Of a stretch of DNA of 29,632 nt, positions 15,568 to 23,483 are shown in pieces; position 1 is the first letter of the stretch, and each line of letters starts with the position of its first letter. This DNA comes from Proteiniphilum sp. UBA1403. Its GTDB lineage: Bacteria; Bacteroidota; Bacteroidia; Bacteroidales; Dysgonomonadaceae. The DNA is taken from positions 1 to 29,632 of the forward strand of contig DBQD01000005.1 of assembly GCA_002305715.1 (NCBI GenBank). The letters run 5' to 3'. A model generated the notes under the pieces. It saw only the letters and a program-made list of their open reading frames with translations. It was not told the origin of the DNA and searched no databases. Made by a program: the position numbers and the translations under genes.

Positions 15568-16830
15568 ATGACTGACATTTTTGAGAGACTGCAAAGCGTT
15601 AATGGCCCGCTGGAACAATATCGCCAAAAAGCTGAAGGTTATTTTATGTTTCCTGAATTGGAAGGAGAAATTGGCCCCCGCATGAGATTTCATGGCAAAG
15701 AAGTAATCACATGGAGTCTGAACAATTATTTGGGACTAGCCAACCATCCCGAAGTCCGTGAGGCCGATGCAAAAGCCGCAGCTGACTGGGGTATGGCATA
15801 TCCAATGGGAGCCCGCATGATGTCGGGTCAGACAAAATATCATAAGGAATTGGAAGAAAAGCTTGCCCGTTTTGAGAAGAAAGAGGCAGCCTACTTGCTC
15901 AATTATGGCTATCAGGGAATGGTATCCATCCTCGATTCTCTTGTTTCTCGCAACGATGTTATTGTCTATGATTCAGAGTCTCATGCCTGTATTATGGATG
16001 GAATCTTCCTACACAAGGCTAAGGGTGGGAAAAGTTTTGCTTTCCCTCACAACGACATGGAACGGTGCGAAAAAATGCTCAATTTTGCTACCCGAAAGGC
16101 TGAAGAAACCAATGGAGGTATCCTGGTCATCACCGAAGGAGTCTTCGGGATGTCTGGCGATTTGGGTAATCTCCCGGGAATTGTGAAGCTGCGTGAAAAG
16201 TATAATTTCCGCCTCATGATCGACGATGCGCATGGTTTTGGCACAATGGGTGAGAATGGAGCAGGAGCAAGTGAACACTTTGGATTGTTGAACGAAGTGG
16301 ATATCTATTTTGCCACTTTCGCAAAATCAATGGCCGGAATTGGTGCTTTCGTGGCTTCTAAAAAAGCAATTGTAGATTCACTGAAGTATAACATGCGTTC
16401 ACAGATTTTTGCCAAATCGCTTCCCATGCCCATGGTAATTGGTGCATTAAAGCGGTTGGAAATTCTACAAACACAACCCCAACATAGAGAAAATCTTTGG
16501 AAAGTTGTCAATTCACTCCAATCTGGACTTCAAGCAGAAGGATTCAATATTGGCAACACCCAATCGCCCGTTACTCCTGTTTATGTAAAGGGGAACGTTG
16601 CAGAGGGGACAAATATAGTTGTCGACTTACGGGAGAATCATGGAATCTTCTGTTCCATTGTAGCATATCCGGTCGTTCCAAAAGATGTATTGATGCTCAG
16701 ATTGATACCCACTGCTTCACATACGCAGAAGGATGTGGATGAGACCATTGCCGTATTTAAAAAGATCAAAGTAAATCTTGAAGCCGGCGCCTACAAAGCA
16801 GAAGAAATGAAGTCAATGTCGACTGAATAA
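15568..16830 (+). CDS. Alpha-oxoamine synthase (serine palmitoyltransferase or cysteate acyltransferase)
   Basis: A 420-residue fold-I PLP enzyme of the alpha-oxoamine synthase family, which condenses an amino acid with an acyl thioester and releases CO2. Visible family residues are H139 in SESHAC (ring stacking), D219 and H222 in IDDAHGFG, and the PLP lysine K253 in TFAKSMAGIG. The start is ATG at 15568, since the in-frame TTG just upstream has no support. In Bacteroidetes this subgroup includes serine palmitoyltransferase for sphingolipids and the cysteate fatty-acyltransferase (CapB/SulA type) for sulfonolipids. The following threonine-synthase-like enzyme and SDR favour the sulfonolipid option. 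2-Amino-3-ketobutyrate CoA ligase is less likely, as no threonine dehydrogenase is adjacent. Family secure, substrate not. Confidence 0.9.
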   Translation: MTDIFERLQSVNGPLEQYRQKAEGYFMFPELEGEIGPRMRFHGKEVITWSLNNYLGLANHPEVREADAKAAADWGMAYPMGARMMSGQTKYHKELEEKLARFEKKEAAYLLNYGYQGMVSILDSLVSRNDVIVYDSESHACIMDGIFLHKAKGGKSFAFPHNDMERCEKMLNFATRKAEETNGGILVITEGVFGMSGDLGNLPGIVKLREKYNFRLMIDDAHGFGTMGENGAGASEHFGLLNEVDIYFATFAKSMAGIGAFVASKKAIVDSLKYNMRSQIFAKSLPMPMVIGALKRLEILQTQPQHRENLWKVVNSLQSGLQAEGFNIGNTQSPVTPVYVKGNVAEGTNIVVDLRENHGIFCSIVAYPVVPKDVLMLRLIPTASHTQKDVDETIAVFKKIKVNLEAGAYKAEEMKSMSTE

Positions 16831-16845
16831 CCAAATCTGCTTCCT

Positions 16846-18174
16846 ATGTTACGTGTCAAAATACAACACAAATATTACCTGACCTGCACACAGTGTGGTT
16901 ATGTGACACCGAACTTTTGGACCTGGTTTGACCAGAACCAGCAATGTCCACAATGTGGTAGTAAACATTCTGAAGTTTGGTACAACAGACGATATCAACG
17001 CTTGTCACGTATCTTCAAACGCAAACCGGATAGTTTCTGGCATTATTTCCCGTTCCTTCCTTTGCTTAGACGAAGGCACATCATCTCTAGAGGAGAAGGG
17101 GCTATACCTGTTGAGCGATGGTCATTTTTAGAAGATTTTGCAAAAAAAACGTATGATCTCGACATCAATGTGTATGTCTATCGCAATGATCTGAACGGAG
17201 GTACAGGAACCTTTAAAGATATTGCCGCATCGTTGGCAGCCAGTCTGTTTAAAGAACTTGGTATTAACCAGTATTGCATTGCCTCAACCGGGAATTCCGC
17301 AACAGCGTATGCCAAATATCTATCCATGGCCAATGTGAATTGCTCCGTTTTTATGCCTGAGGATGCAATTAAAACTTCCGAGGCCACAATCAGCTCTTAT
17401 GGCCAACAAGTATTTCGTGTAATGGGCGATTATGCAAAAGCCAAAGAGATTGCGGCTAATTATGCAAAAATCTATAACATACCTATGTCCACTGGCAACA
17501 TTGATCCCATCCGGGTTGAGGCAAAGAAAACCATGGTCTTCGAGTGGTTGCGCCAGATGAATAAATTCCCCGATGTCTATATACAAGCAGTGAGTGGTGG
17601 TACTGGTCCAATTGCTATTGATAAAGGAATTCGGGAAATCAAACATGTATATCCTGAACTGAATAATCCACGCTTCCTACTTGTGCAAACCGACAAATGT
17701 GACCCCATGGTGCAGGCTTGGGAAAAAGCCACTAAAGCCGGTTTTCCAGAAGGTTTTGAAAAGGATTATCCGGTAATCGATAATCCACAATCCGATGTAC
17801 CTACTTTGGCAACAGGCAATCCCGCCAGCTACCCAATTATTGCAAGACTGGTAAAAGCTTCAGGTGGCGACTTCCTTCGGATGCGTGAATCGAAATTGTT
17901 GTCGGTTGGAAAGATGATGGCCTACGAGAAAAAGGTGATACCCGGTCCCGCTTCTGCAGTAGCTATGGCCGGTTTCTTTGTGGCCCTACACAAGAATCGC
18001 ATTAAAAATGGAGATACCGTGCTGATAAATCTGGGAGAAGGCCCCAATCGGGCCCCTTACTTCTTGGAACAGATGATCTACACATCTCATAATGTGAGCA
18101 ATGTAGAAGATTGTACACCCCACTCCATGGATGACTTCAGAAACCAACTTTGGAAAGAATTATTAGACGACTGA
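16846..18174 (+). CDS. Zinc-ribbon, threonine-synthase-like PLP enzyme (candidate cysteate synthase)
   Basis: 442 residues. The N-terminus has a zinc ribbon (C14-x2-C17 and C34-x2-C37), followed by a fold-II PLP domain. PLP lysine K124 lies in GTGTFKDIAA, the counterpart of the NPTGSFKDR motif of threonine synthases. Then come a substrate-binding loop STGNSAT (147-153) and a glycine-rich phosphate-binding segment SGGTGP. It is related to archaeal/plant-type threonine synthases. Archaeal cysteate synthase, which uses O-phosphoserine and sulfite, evolved from that family. Context between the acyltransferase and a ketoreductase, rather than with homoserine genes, points to cysteate or another amino acid for a lipid head group. 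It starts 15 bp after the acyltransferase stop, so co-transcription is likely. A threonine synthase paralogue of unknown role is the alternative. Confidence 0.8.
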   Translation: MLRVKIQHKYYLTCTQCGYVTPNFWTWFDQNQQCPQCGSKHSEVWYNRRYQRLSRIFKRKPDSFWHYFPFLPLLRRRHIISRGEGAIPVERWSFLEDFAKKTYDLDINVYVYRNDLNGGTGTFKDIAASLAASLFKELGINQYCIASTGNSATAYAKYLSMANVNCSVFMPEDAIKTSEATISSYGQQVFRVMGDYAKAKEIAANYAKIYNIPMSTGNIDPIRVEAKKTMVFEWLRQMNKFPDVYIQAVSGGTGPIAIDKGIREIKHVYPELNNPRFLLVQTDKCDPMVQAWEKATKAGFPEGFEKDYPVIDNPQSDVPTLATGNPASYPIIARLVKASGGDFLRMRESKLLSVGKMMAYEKKVIPGPASAVAMAGFFVALHKNRIKNGDTVLINLGEGPNRAPYFLEQMIYTSHNVSNVEDCTPHSMDDFRNQLWKELLDD

Positions 18175-18192
18175 TTTCAGTCCCCTTATCAT

Positions 18193-18984
18193 ATGCTAGC
18201 CAGCAAAACAATATGGATCACAGGTGCCTCTTCAGGAATTGGTGAAGCATGTGCCTATCAGTTTGCCCGTGAAAAGGCAAACCTAATCCTTACTGCCTCA
18301 CAGGCTGAAAGGTTGGTAGAGGTACAGCAAGAATGTATCCGACTGGGCGCACAATGCAAAATATTGCCATTTGATCTCTCCAACTTGGAGGAGATTGATG
18401 AGCTGACAGACAGAGCATTGGCATCATATGGAACCATCGACATAGCCTTTCTCAATGCCGGCATAAGTCAGCGTGGGAAAATGGTAGAGACCGACTTCTT
18501 GGTCGACCAAAAAATCATGAATGTGAACTTCTTTGCACCGGTAAAGATCACCAAACGACTCGTCCCAGAAATGATTGAAAACGGAGGAGGAACAATTGCA
18601 ATCACAAGCAGTATTTCCGGCAAGTTCGGTTTCCCTTTGCGCTCAGCCTATGCCTCATCTAAATTTGCCCTTTACGGTTTTTTTGAGACGGTACATGCCG
18701 AGTATTACAATGACAATATCCGTGTAGTAATGGTCTGTCCTGGACGCGTACACACCAATATATCATATAATGCATTGGCGTGCGACGGCAATAAGCACGA
18801 ACAATTGGATGAAGGTCAGGCAAAAGGGATCTCTTCAGCAAAGGCAGCAAAAAAGATAGTCAGGGCTATCCTTGCACAAAAACCCGAAGTACTGGTTGGA
18901 GGAAACGAACTGTTGATGGTTTATATCAAACGTTTTTTCCCGGGTCTCGCCCGCCGGATTGTACGAAAAATAAAACCCAATTGA
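18193..18984 (+). CDS. SDR family oxidoreductase (candidate 3-keto-lipid reductase)
   Basis: 263-residue classical short-chain dehydrogenase: TGASSGIG cofactor loop (10-17), NAG (88-90), and catalytic S140, Y153, K157 in SAYASSK. The C-terminal part resembles the DHRS7/3-ketodihydrosphingosine-reductase branch, with a basic hydrophobic tail (KRFFPGLARRIVRKIKPN) that could sit on the membrane surface. Reduction of the 3-keto group is the step that follows an alpha-oxoamine synthase in both sphingolipid and sulfonolipid synthesis. The gene lies 18 bp after the threonine-synthase-like gene. The SDR family call is certain; the lipid substrate is inferred from neighbours. A Bacteroides 3-ketosphinganine reductase is known from the same broad superfamily. 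Confidence 0.88.
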   Translation: MLASKTIWITGASSGIGEACAYQFAREKANLILTASQAERLVEVQQECIRLGAQCKILPFDLSNLEEIDELTDRALASYGTIDIAFLNAGISQRGKMVETDFLVDQKIMNVNFFAPVKITKRLVPEMIENGGGTIAITSSISGKFGFPLRSAYASSKFALYGFFETVHAEYYNDNIRVVMVCPGRVHTNISYNALACDGNKHEQLDEGQAKGISSAKAAKKIVRAILAQKPEVLVGGNELLMVYIKRFFPGLARRIVRKIKPN

Positions 18985-19025
18985 TTCAGCAAATAACCAA
19001 AAAACCTCTTTTAACGACAACGTAA

Positions 19026-20123
19026 ATGGATAATAATTATATAATCTCCGGTATACAGCAAATCGGTATCGGTGTAGAAAACTTTGTTGAAGCATGGAAA
19101 TATTACATCGACGTGTTCAATATGGACATCCGCATTCTAGAGGATGATAAGGTCGCAGAATTGATGTTGCCCTACACCGGTGGAAAGCCACAAAAGCGCC
19201 GGGCAGCCATCGCACTCAATATGCAGGGAGGGGGAGGCTTCGAAATCTGGCAGTACTCCGAACGCAAACCTCAACCCATTGACTTTGAAATTCAGGCAGG
19301 TGATCTAGGTGTGTTTGCAGCCAAGATTAAAAGTCGCGATGTAATAAAGACATACGAGTTATTTAGCAAGAAAAAAAATGTCCAAATACTGGGTAGACCT
19401 ACTGAAGGTATTACCGGCGAACCGACATTTTTCATGAAGGATCCCTTTGGCAACATCTTTCAAATCATTCAGGAACCCTCTGTCTATCTCGATGAGAAAC
19501 GACTTACCGGAGGTATTGCAGGCGCACTAATTGGGGTTACAGATATTGACAAAGCCATGCCCATTTACCAGGATATCCTCGGCTACGACGTGATTGTGAC
19601 CGATAAAATTAGCACATTCAACGATCTAAAAGGTCTCCCTTCTGGAAATGGTGTATTTCGAAGACGACTGCTCACACACAGCAAACCACGTAAAGGTAGC
19701 TTTAGTGAGCTATTCGGTCAAACCTATATCGAACTTGTAGAAGCACTTAACCGTACTCCACGCAAGATCTACGAAGGACGCTACTGGGGTGATCCAGGCT
19801 TTATTCAAATCTGCTTCGATATACGCAACACCGATGCACTTCGCAGGAAATGCAATGAGATGGGTTACCCGTTCACCATAGACAGTTCCCAAAACTTCAA
19901 AAAAGGGGAATCATTCGATATGGGTGAAGCCGCTGGACAGTTTGCATACATAGAAGATCCTGATGGCACCCTGATTGAATTGGTAGAGGCACATAAGATT
20001 CCATTACTAAGGAAGTTGAACCTTTATCTTGACCTTCGCAAACGTGACCCCGAGAAGCCTCTTCCCAAAAGGATGCTTCGCATGCTCCGATTTATGCGTG
20101 TGAAACCCGACAACTTGCAATAA
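19026..20123 (+). CDS. Tandem VOC (glyoxalase/dioxygenase fold) protein
   Basis: 365 residues made of two VOC-type modules (about 8-150 and 163-330) plus a basic C-terminal tail of about 35 residues (KLNLYLDLRKRDPEKPLPKR). Module 1 reads IGIGVENFVEAWKYYIDVFNM and DPFGNIFQIIQE; module 2 reads IGVTDIDKAMPIYQDILGYD and DPDGTLIELVEAHK. The histidine normally present before these first strands is replaced by Q12 in module 1 and by G in module 2. E73 (GFEIWQY) and the glutamate of TLIELVE could still bind a metal. Substrate unknown. It lies 41 bp after the SDR gene and ahead of a terminator, so it ends the lipid operon. Glyoxalase, extradiol-type or isomerase functions are all possible. Confidence 0.75.
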   Translation: MDNNYIISGIQQIGIGVENFVEAWKYYIDVFNMDIRILEDDKVAELMLPYTGGKPQKRRAAIALNMQGGGGFEIWQYSERKPQPIDFEIQAGDLGVFAAKIKSRDVIKTYELFSKKKNVQILGRPTEGITGEPTFFMKDPFGNIFQIIQEPSVYLDEKRLTGGIAGALIGVTDIDKAMPIYQDILGYDVIVTDKISTFNDLKGLPSGNGVFRRRLLTHSKPRKGSFSELFGQTYIELVEALNRTPRKIYEGRYWGDPGFIQICFDIRNTDALRRKCNEMGYPFTIDSSQNFKKGESFDMGEAAGQFAYIEDPDGTLIELVEAHKIPLLRKLNLYLDLRKRDPEKPLPKRMLRMLRFMRVKPDNLQ

Positions 20124-20158
20124 ATAATAAAACACCCTCTCTCTGATCTCAATACATA

Positions 20159-20197
20159 CCCACTGGAAAAAGTTTTCCCAGTGGGCTTAGTTTTATT
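20159..20197 (+). terminator. Intrinsic terminator of the lipid operon
   Basis: CCCACTGG (20159-20166) pairs perfectly with CCAGTGGG (20178-20185). An inner AAAA/TTTT extension is possible, and CTTAGTTTTATT follows. It lies 35 bp after the VOC stop. The rest of the 156-bp gap to porP (20198-20279) has no gene and no match to the TAnnTTTG promoter consensus. Confidence 0.85.
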
Positions 20198-20279
20198 AAC
20201 TGTTCAAATGTATTGGGTAGCTCAACTGATTTTCCTATAGGTAATACAATTTTTTCCTTCTTTTTCAGTTATTAGACTG

Positions 20280-21251
20280 ATGAGCATAATGCGATTCAAT
20301 ATCATATCGCTTTTGCTGTTGTGTTACACCCTAACATTGCAAGCACAGTGGGATGCATCGTTCAGTCACTATTGGGCGGTGAGGAGTTACTATAACCCTG
20401 CTTTTGCCGGTGCTACTGATTATATACGTACGGCTGCTGCCTATCGGCAAGAATGGGCAGGTATTGAAAATGCTCCACAAAAATTAGTCCTTACAACCGA
20501 TCTTCCAATTGTGCTCCTCCGCAAGCGACAAGGTGTGGGTATCGTTGTCTACAACGAACTGACGGAGAATCTTCGAAACGCACTCTTCGCTGGACAATAT
20601 AGTTATCGCAAGGATATCCTCCATGGGACCTTTCAAATAGGGGTGCAGGCTGGAATCCATAGTTTGCAATACGATGCAGATAAGCGCAGTGTTATTTCCG
20701 GAGAAGAATATGGAAAACCTTCCCTACGGGTAAATGAAATGGCTAAGCAACTTCCCGATCTGAACACTGGTATTGCCTGGTGCAGCAAAAAACTATTCAT
20801 TGGCCTTTCAATCATGCATATCACTCAACCTAAATTTTACACAACTAATGATTCGGTGACCACAGACCTGCAAAGTGACTCACTCTGCACCTCCATTTCC
20901 CGCTCTCTGAATTTCATGGCAGGATACAATATTGCCCAATTTTCTCCGTTATCAATACACCCAATGGTGTGGATACAGTCCGATTTCAGTGAGACGGTGC
21001 TTCAGGCAACACTGCGATTGGAATATAATGACCGTTTCTCATGTGGCTTTAGCTGGTTGCCCGAAAAAGGGTACCTCCTTTTTGGCAGTATTACTGTACA
21101 GGGGATAGAAATGGGATATGCTTTTAACAAGCACACCCTTAACTTGGGAAGTATACGTAAAGACAGTCACGAATTGTACCTGCGCTATGATCTTCCACTT
21201 GAGTATTTCAAACCGAAACTGCAACCGCAAAAAAGTATACGGTTGCTATAA
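20280..21251 (+). CDS. porP: Type IX secretion outer-membrane protein PorP/SprF family
   Basis: 323 residues with a signal peptide (hydrophobic core NIISLLLLCYTLTLQAQ, cleavage near QAQ-WDASF). The family signature region YYNPAFAG near residues 37-44 is followed by beta strands alternating to the end, consistent with a small outer-membrane barrel. PorP/SprF proteins are part of the type IX secretion system and often associate with the trans-envelope complex. Position directly before porK, porL, porM and porN gives the standard P. gingivalis-like order and supports porP rather than an unlinked sprF paralogue. The start is ATG at 20280 (MSIMRFN) or the in-frame ATG at 20289 (MRFN), which looks closer to a normal signal peptide. 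Confidence 0.9.
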   Translation: MSIMRFNIISLLLLCYTLTLQAQWDASFSHYWAVRSYYNPAFAGATDYIRTAAAYRQEWAGIENAPQKLVLTTDLPIVLLRKRQGVGIVVYNELTENLRNALFAGQYSYRKDILHGTFQIGVQAGIHSLQYDADKRSVISGEEYGKPSLRVNEMAKQLPDLNTGIAWCSKKLFIGLSIMHITQPKFYTTNDSVTTDLQSDSLCTSISRSLNFMAGYNIAQFSPLSIHPMVWIQSDFSETVLQATLRLEYNDRFSCGFSWLPEKGYLLFGSITVQGIEMGYAFNKHTLNLGSIRKDSHELYLRYDLPLEYFKPKLQPQKSIRLL

Positions 21252-21252
21252 A

Positions 21253-21333
21253 ATGAAGATGGTTAAAACTTTTGAATCGCTAAACACAGAAAATTACGAC
21301 AAAAGAGTTGACAATTATCTACGATTAGGTTAA
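21253..21333 (+). CDS. Possible 26-residue small protein between porP and porK
   Basis: ATG AAG ATG begins 1 nt after the porP stop and runs to TAA at 21331-21333, 11 bp before the porK start. The peptide is hydrophilic (MKMVKTFESLNTENYDKR...). The frame spans nearly the whole spacer and lies in register between two genes, so it may be translated or act as a spacing coupler. It is short enough to be chance; conservation would decide. Confidence 0.3.
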   Translation: MKMVKTFESLNTENYDKRVDNYLRLG

Positions 21334-21344
21334 AATAAAACGAA

Positions 21345-22736
21345 ATGAAACAATATCTTATCATCCTTTTAATACTATGCGCCGTCCTCTCTTGTGGTCG
21401 GCGTGGCATCTGGAATAGCGTTGGTGGAGAACTAACTGGTGTTCCTGTCGGCAGGATATGGGATGAGCCCACTCCTTACAATATGGTGCTCATTACCCGT
21501 GGTTCCATCAACATGGGACCCGGAGAAACCGACTCGCTTTGGGGCATCACTATTCCCACCCGTGGTATTTCGGTCGATAACTTCTGGATGGATGAAACTG
21601 AGATTACCAATTCTCAGTACAAGCAGTTTGTCTACTGGGTACGTGATTCAATTATACGAGAAAGGATGGCAGACCCGCGTTATGCAGGCGATGACTACTA
21701 CAAGATAAGCGAAGATGCATATGGTAACCCTGTTACACCCCACCTTAACTGGTCTGTACCCATACCTTGGACCCGCAACACCGAAGAAGAAGAGGCTGCC
21801 ATCAACAGTCTTTACAAGACCCACCCAATTACCAGAGTGAAGATGCTCGATGCCACACAACTCAACTTCCGATATGAGTGGTTCGATGAAGCAACGGCTG
21901 CACGTAGCGAATACCGCCCATTTTTAAATGGCATTACGACCAATGCACCGCTCATAATAAAAGATACCGCTTTTGTCACACCTGAAGGAAAGGTCGTCAA
22001 TCAGACTATAACCCGACCTTTGAGCAGCCTTTATGATTTTGTTCACACTCGCATTGTCAACATCTACCCCGACACGACTTGTTGGGTGAACGATTTCCCG
22101 CAAGCTAACAACGAATATTATCTCCGCAACTATTTTTCCAATCCCGCCTATGCACACCATCCGGTGGTTGGCGTCTCTTGGGAGCAGGCCACCGCCTTTT
22201 GCGAATGGCGTACACTCTTCCTTCGCCGCAGTGTAAACAAGCCGGGAGTACAGATTGAGCGCTACCGACTCCCGACTGAAGCCGAATGGGAGTTAGCAGC
22301 TCGTAATGCCAATTCCGAAAACCGCTATCCTTGGGGAAGTGACGGAACTACTAGCGATGGGGGATGCTATGAAGCCAACTTCAACCCCGGTGATGGTGCC
22401 TATGCAGCCGACAACCACCTTATTCCGGCAAAAGTAAGAAGCTTTAAGCCCAATCAGTTCGGACTTTACGATATGGCCGGTAATGTTGCCGAATGGACAT
22501 CGACCACCTACACAGCATCGGGAAATGCTCTGATGAGCGATTTGAATCCAGAATTCAATATCCAAATTTCTCCTGATGCCCCCACTCCATTGAAACAAAA
22601 AGTTGTAAAGGGGGGATCTTGGAAAGATATTGCCACATTCATCCGATCCGATATGCGTGACAGCGAAGCATACGACAAAGGACGATCGTGGATTGGATTC
22701 CGTTGCGTGCGAACGCAAATTGCAGGGAATAGATAA
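21345..22736 (+). CDS. porK: Type IX secretion lipoprotein PorK/GldK
   Basis: 463 residues. A lipoprotein signal ends at AVLSC, with C17 as the probable lipidated residue. The mature protein is a formylglycine-generating-enzyme/sulfatase-modifying-factor fold, seen in MDETEITNSQYKQFVYW, GVSWEQATAFCEW, RLPTEAEWELAAR, YDMAGNVAEWTS and the closing SWIGFRCVR. In the type IX system PorK forms with PorN the periplasmic ring under the outer membrane, anchored by its lipid; the fold is structural. It follows porP by 93 bp with a short ORF in between, and porL begins 27 bp after it. PorK is preferred over GldK because the gene order resembles P. gingivalis. Confidence 0.95.
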   Translation: MKQYLIILLILCAVLSCGRRGIWNSVGGELTGVPVGRIWDEPTPYNMVLITRGSINMGPGETDSLWGITIPTRGISVDNFWMDETEITNSQYKQFVYWVRDSIIRERMADPRYAGDDYYKISEDAYGNPVTPHLNWSVPIPWTRNTEEEEAAINSLYKTHPITRVKMLDATQLNFRYEWFDEATAARSEYRPFLNGITTNAPLIIKDTAFVTPEGKVVNQTITRPLSSLYDFVHTRIVNIYPDTTCWVNDFPQANNEYYLRNYFSNPAYAHHPVVGVSWEQATAFCEWRTLFLRRSVNKPGVQIERYRLPTEAEWELAARNANSENRYPWGSDGTTSDGGCYEANFNPGDGAYAADNHLIPAKVRSFKPNQFGLYDMAGNVAEWTSTTYTASGNALMSDLNPEFNIQISPDAPTPLKQKVVKGGSWKDIATFIRSDMRDSEAYDKGRSWIGFRCVRTQIAGNR

Positions 22737-22763
22737 TAAATACGATTCACAACTCTGAAAAAT

Positions 22764-23471
22764 ATGAACGCATACAAACGATACAAAAACAGGTTAGAGC
22801 AATTTCTTCAGACTGAAAATGGCAAACGTGCCATCCATTTTGCCTACAGCTTCGGGGCAGCAGTGGTGATCTTGGGAGCCATGTTCAAGCTACTCTACCT
22901 CCCCTACGGCAATGAAATGCTCTTTATTGGTATGGTGACCGAGGTGATTGTCTTCATACTTTCTGCTTTCGACACGCCAGTACGCGACTATCCATGGGAA
23001 CAGGTTTTTCCGGTACTTGGAAATGAAAAAAACATAACAGAAAGTAATGTGGAAGCTGCAGCTGCCGGATTACTACACATACCTTCAGGAACACACCCAG
23101 GCTCATCGAACACGCCCAATAGAACAGCCGAATATGGTAACAATGCGGACAATCTCTCAAATAAGTCAAAACTGTCAGATGCATGCGATCAACAACTCGA
23201 AAGCCTGAGCCGAACCCTTGCAGGCCTGAACAGATTATATGAACTCCAACTTAAGGGTGTTAGCAATCAGATCAACAGCATTGAACAGATCAACAAAGAT
23301 CTCACCCGTCTTGGATCAATATACAGCGGCACACTGCCCGAGGGGATAACTATTAAACGGGAGACTGAAAGAATGGCTGCACAGCTAGTTGAATTGAACA
23401 ATGCCTATTCACGTATGTTGGATGCCATGACTTCTATTCGAAATAATCCCAATTCCAGAGACCCACAATAA
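22764..23471 (+). CDS. porL: Type IX secretion motor protein PorL/GldL
   Basis: 235 residues. Two membrane helices lie at about 26-45 and 51-70 (AYSFGAAVVILGAMFKLLYLPYGNEMLFIGMVTEVIVFILSAF). The acidic residue E60 inside the second helix corresponds to the glutamate known in GldL to be essential for proton-driven motor function (E49 in F. johnsoniae numbering). The rest is a cytoplasmic helical, partly coiled-coil domain (about 130-235). With PorM it forms the inner-membrane rotary motor powering type IX secretion. Encoded 12 bp before porM. Confidence 0.95.
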   Translation: MNAYKRYKNRLEQFLQTENGKRAIHFAYSFGAAVVILGAMFKLLYLPYGNEMLFIGMVTEVIVFILSAFDTPVRDYPWEQVFPVLGNEKNITESNVEAAAAGLLHIPSGTHPGSSNTPNRTAEYGNNADNLSNKSKLSDACDQQLESLSRTLAGLNRLYELQLKGVSNQINSIEQINKDLTRLGSIYSGTLPEGITIKRETERMAAQLVELNNAYSRMLDAMTSIRNNPNSRDPQ

Positions 23472-23483
23472 CAAGCAACCTGT

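Noticed and set aside
16846..18174. Housekeeping threonine synthase
   Set aside because: No homoserine dehydrogenase or kinase nearby, and the neighbours are lipid enzymes; kept only as an alternative.
20213..20241. Sigma70-like TTGGGT-N17-TATAGG before porP
   Set aside because: Bacteroidetes sigma factors use a different consensus; the match to the E. coli type is imperfect and probably chance.
22293..22718. 141-residue antisense frame inside porK
   Set aside because: Lies wholly inside the conserved FGE-like domain with no signature of its own.
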